DNA from: Clostridia bacterium
GTDB lineage: Bacteria; Bacillota; Clostridia; Oscillospirales; CAG-272
Direction: 5' to 3'
DNA length: 6,539 bases
Assembly (NCBI GenBank): GCA_017540285.1
Contig: JAFYBI010000234.1
Location: 1 to 6,539 of the forward strand
The translations under genes were made by a program, and so were the position numbers. The notes beneath the pieces were generated by a model. It had not been told where the DNA came from. It did not search any database and saw only the letters and a program-made list of their open reading frames with translations. Positions 6,332 through 6,539 of this stretch are shown here, piece by piece; position 1 is the stretch's first letter; each line of letters opens with the position of its first letter.

Positions 6332-6539
6332 ATGGCAAACATCCGGCTGCACTATCTTATCGGCGACGTCCACCGGGGCGGTCACGACGTCCACCGGATC
6401 GCCGCGAATCTGCGCGTGCTGCTCGGCGAGGCGGGCGGCTTCGATCTGACCTGTGTCTGCGACACAAAAACGACGCCCTTTTCCCCGGCGCCGCTCTCGG
6501 ACGTGACCTTCGCGGAGTATTTCCGCCGCGGGCTGATCG
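6332..6539 (+). CDS. Possible ThuA-like domain protein (3' end missing)
   Basis: The first 69 residues of a gene that runs off the right edge. It begins 'MANIRLHYLIGDVHRGGHD' and continues 'VHRIAANLRVLLGEAGGFDL'. A short hydrophobic first strand, then a His-Asp pair, then a helix with 'L..LL.E.GGFDLT' and an acidic turn ('VCD') is the opening pattern of ThuA-type proteins. These have a class I glutamine-amidotransferase-like fold and are often linked to sugar use. An alternative is a fifth, diverged phosphoesterase: 'GDVH' could be read as a DxH motif, and 'FDLTCVCDT' sits where the 'PDLVVLGGDT' strand of the paralogues would be. However, the Gly-Asp is missing there and the 'FRIL' lead-in is absent. 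The fragment is too short to settle this. It has no signal peptide. It is the fifth gene of the operon by position and spacing, with no terminator before it. Confidence 0.5.
   Translation, partial: MANIRLHYLIGDVHRGGHDVHRIAANLRVLLGEAGGFDLTCVCDTKTTPFSPAPLSDVTFAEYFRRGLI
6364..6397 (+). repeat. 13-base direct repeat, period 21, in the last gene
   Basis: CGACGTCCACCGG occurs at 6364-6376 and again at 6385-6397. The period of 21 bases is in frame, giving two 'DVHR' units in 'GDVHRGGHDVHR'. It may be a small local duplication or chance similarity in GC-rich coding DNA. Confidence 0.7.

Noticed and set aside
5356..6342. Open frame of 328 codons on the minus strand opposite the fourth paralogue
   Set aside because: The plus-strand product aligns block by block with its neighbours, so this is another antisense shadow.
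6069..6449. Plus-strand frame of 126 codons spanning the end of the fourth paralogue and the start of the next gene
   Set aside because: It runs out of frame through both supported genes, is Arg-rich, and has no ribosome binding site.

Overview
The window is 6,539 bases of GC-rich DNA with every supported gene on the + strand, packed with overlaps or gaps of a few tens of bases. The ECF sigma factor has the 'DAEECVSDAYYRAWNQIPP' type of region 2, and it is followed by a single-pass membrane protein of the 'EAIGGLDD...RRWGTLAA' type. Strong Shine-Dalgarno sites and a textbook SigA promoter are also present. Together these suggest a GC-rich Clostridia (Oscillospiraceae-like, probably an uncultured gut lineage). 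That placement is inference from style of sequence, not from a marker gene. There is no sign of a mobile element, CRISPR array, tRNA or rRNA, and no gene-free stretch longer than about 120 bases.

Region 1 (1-2210) is a two-gene unit. An ECF sigma factor, cut by the left window edge, overlaps by four bases a GTG-started gene for a membrane-anchored serpin-fold protein. The second protein has a short cytoplasmic N-terminus resembling clostridial anti-sigma proteins, one transmembrane helix, then an extracytoplasmic serpin domain. That domain carries a charged helical insertion of about 93 residues just before the reactive-centre-loop hinge. The layout is that of a sigma/anti-sigma pair whose sensor would be a serpin, so the obvious hypothesis is a protease-sensing transcription switch.

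Region 2 (2211-2328) is the boundary between units: an intrinsic terminator, then a near-consensus SigA promoter (TTGACT, 17-base spacer, TATAAT) and a strong ribosome binding site.

Region 3 (2329-6539) is one operon. Four consecutive genes encode paralogous calcineurin-like metallophosphoesterases of about 295-347 residues, closest in motif layout to the Dcr2/PAP29-like group. The first three keep the full metal-site signature (DxH, GD, GNHD, H, GHxH). The fourth has lost DxH, GNHD and the last His of GHxH and looks like a pseudoenzyme. The first two share an exact 35-base identity. A fifth gene, cut by the right edge, starts like a ThuA-type (glutamine-amidotransferase-like fold) protein; this is tentative. 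None of the operon's proteins has an evident signal peptide, so they probably act in the cytoplasm, on an unidentified phosphorylated substrate.
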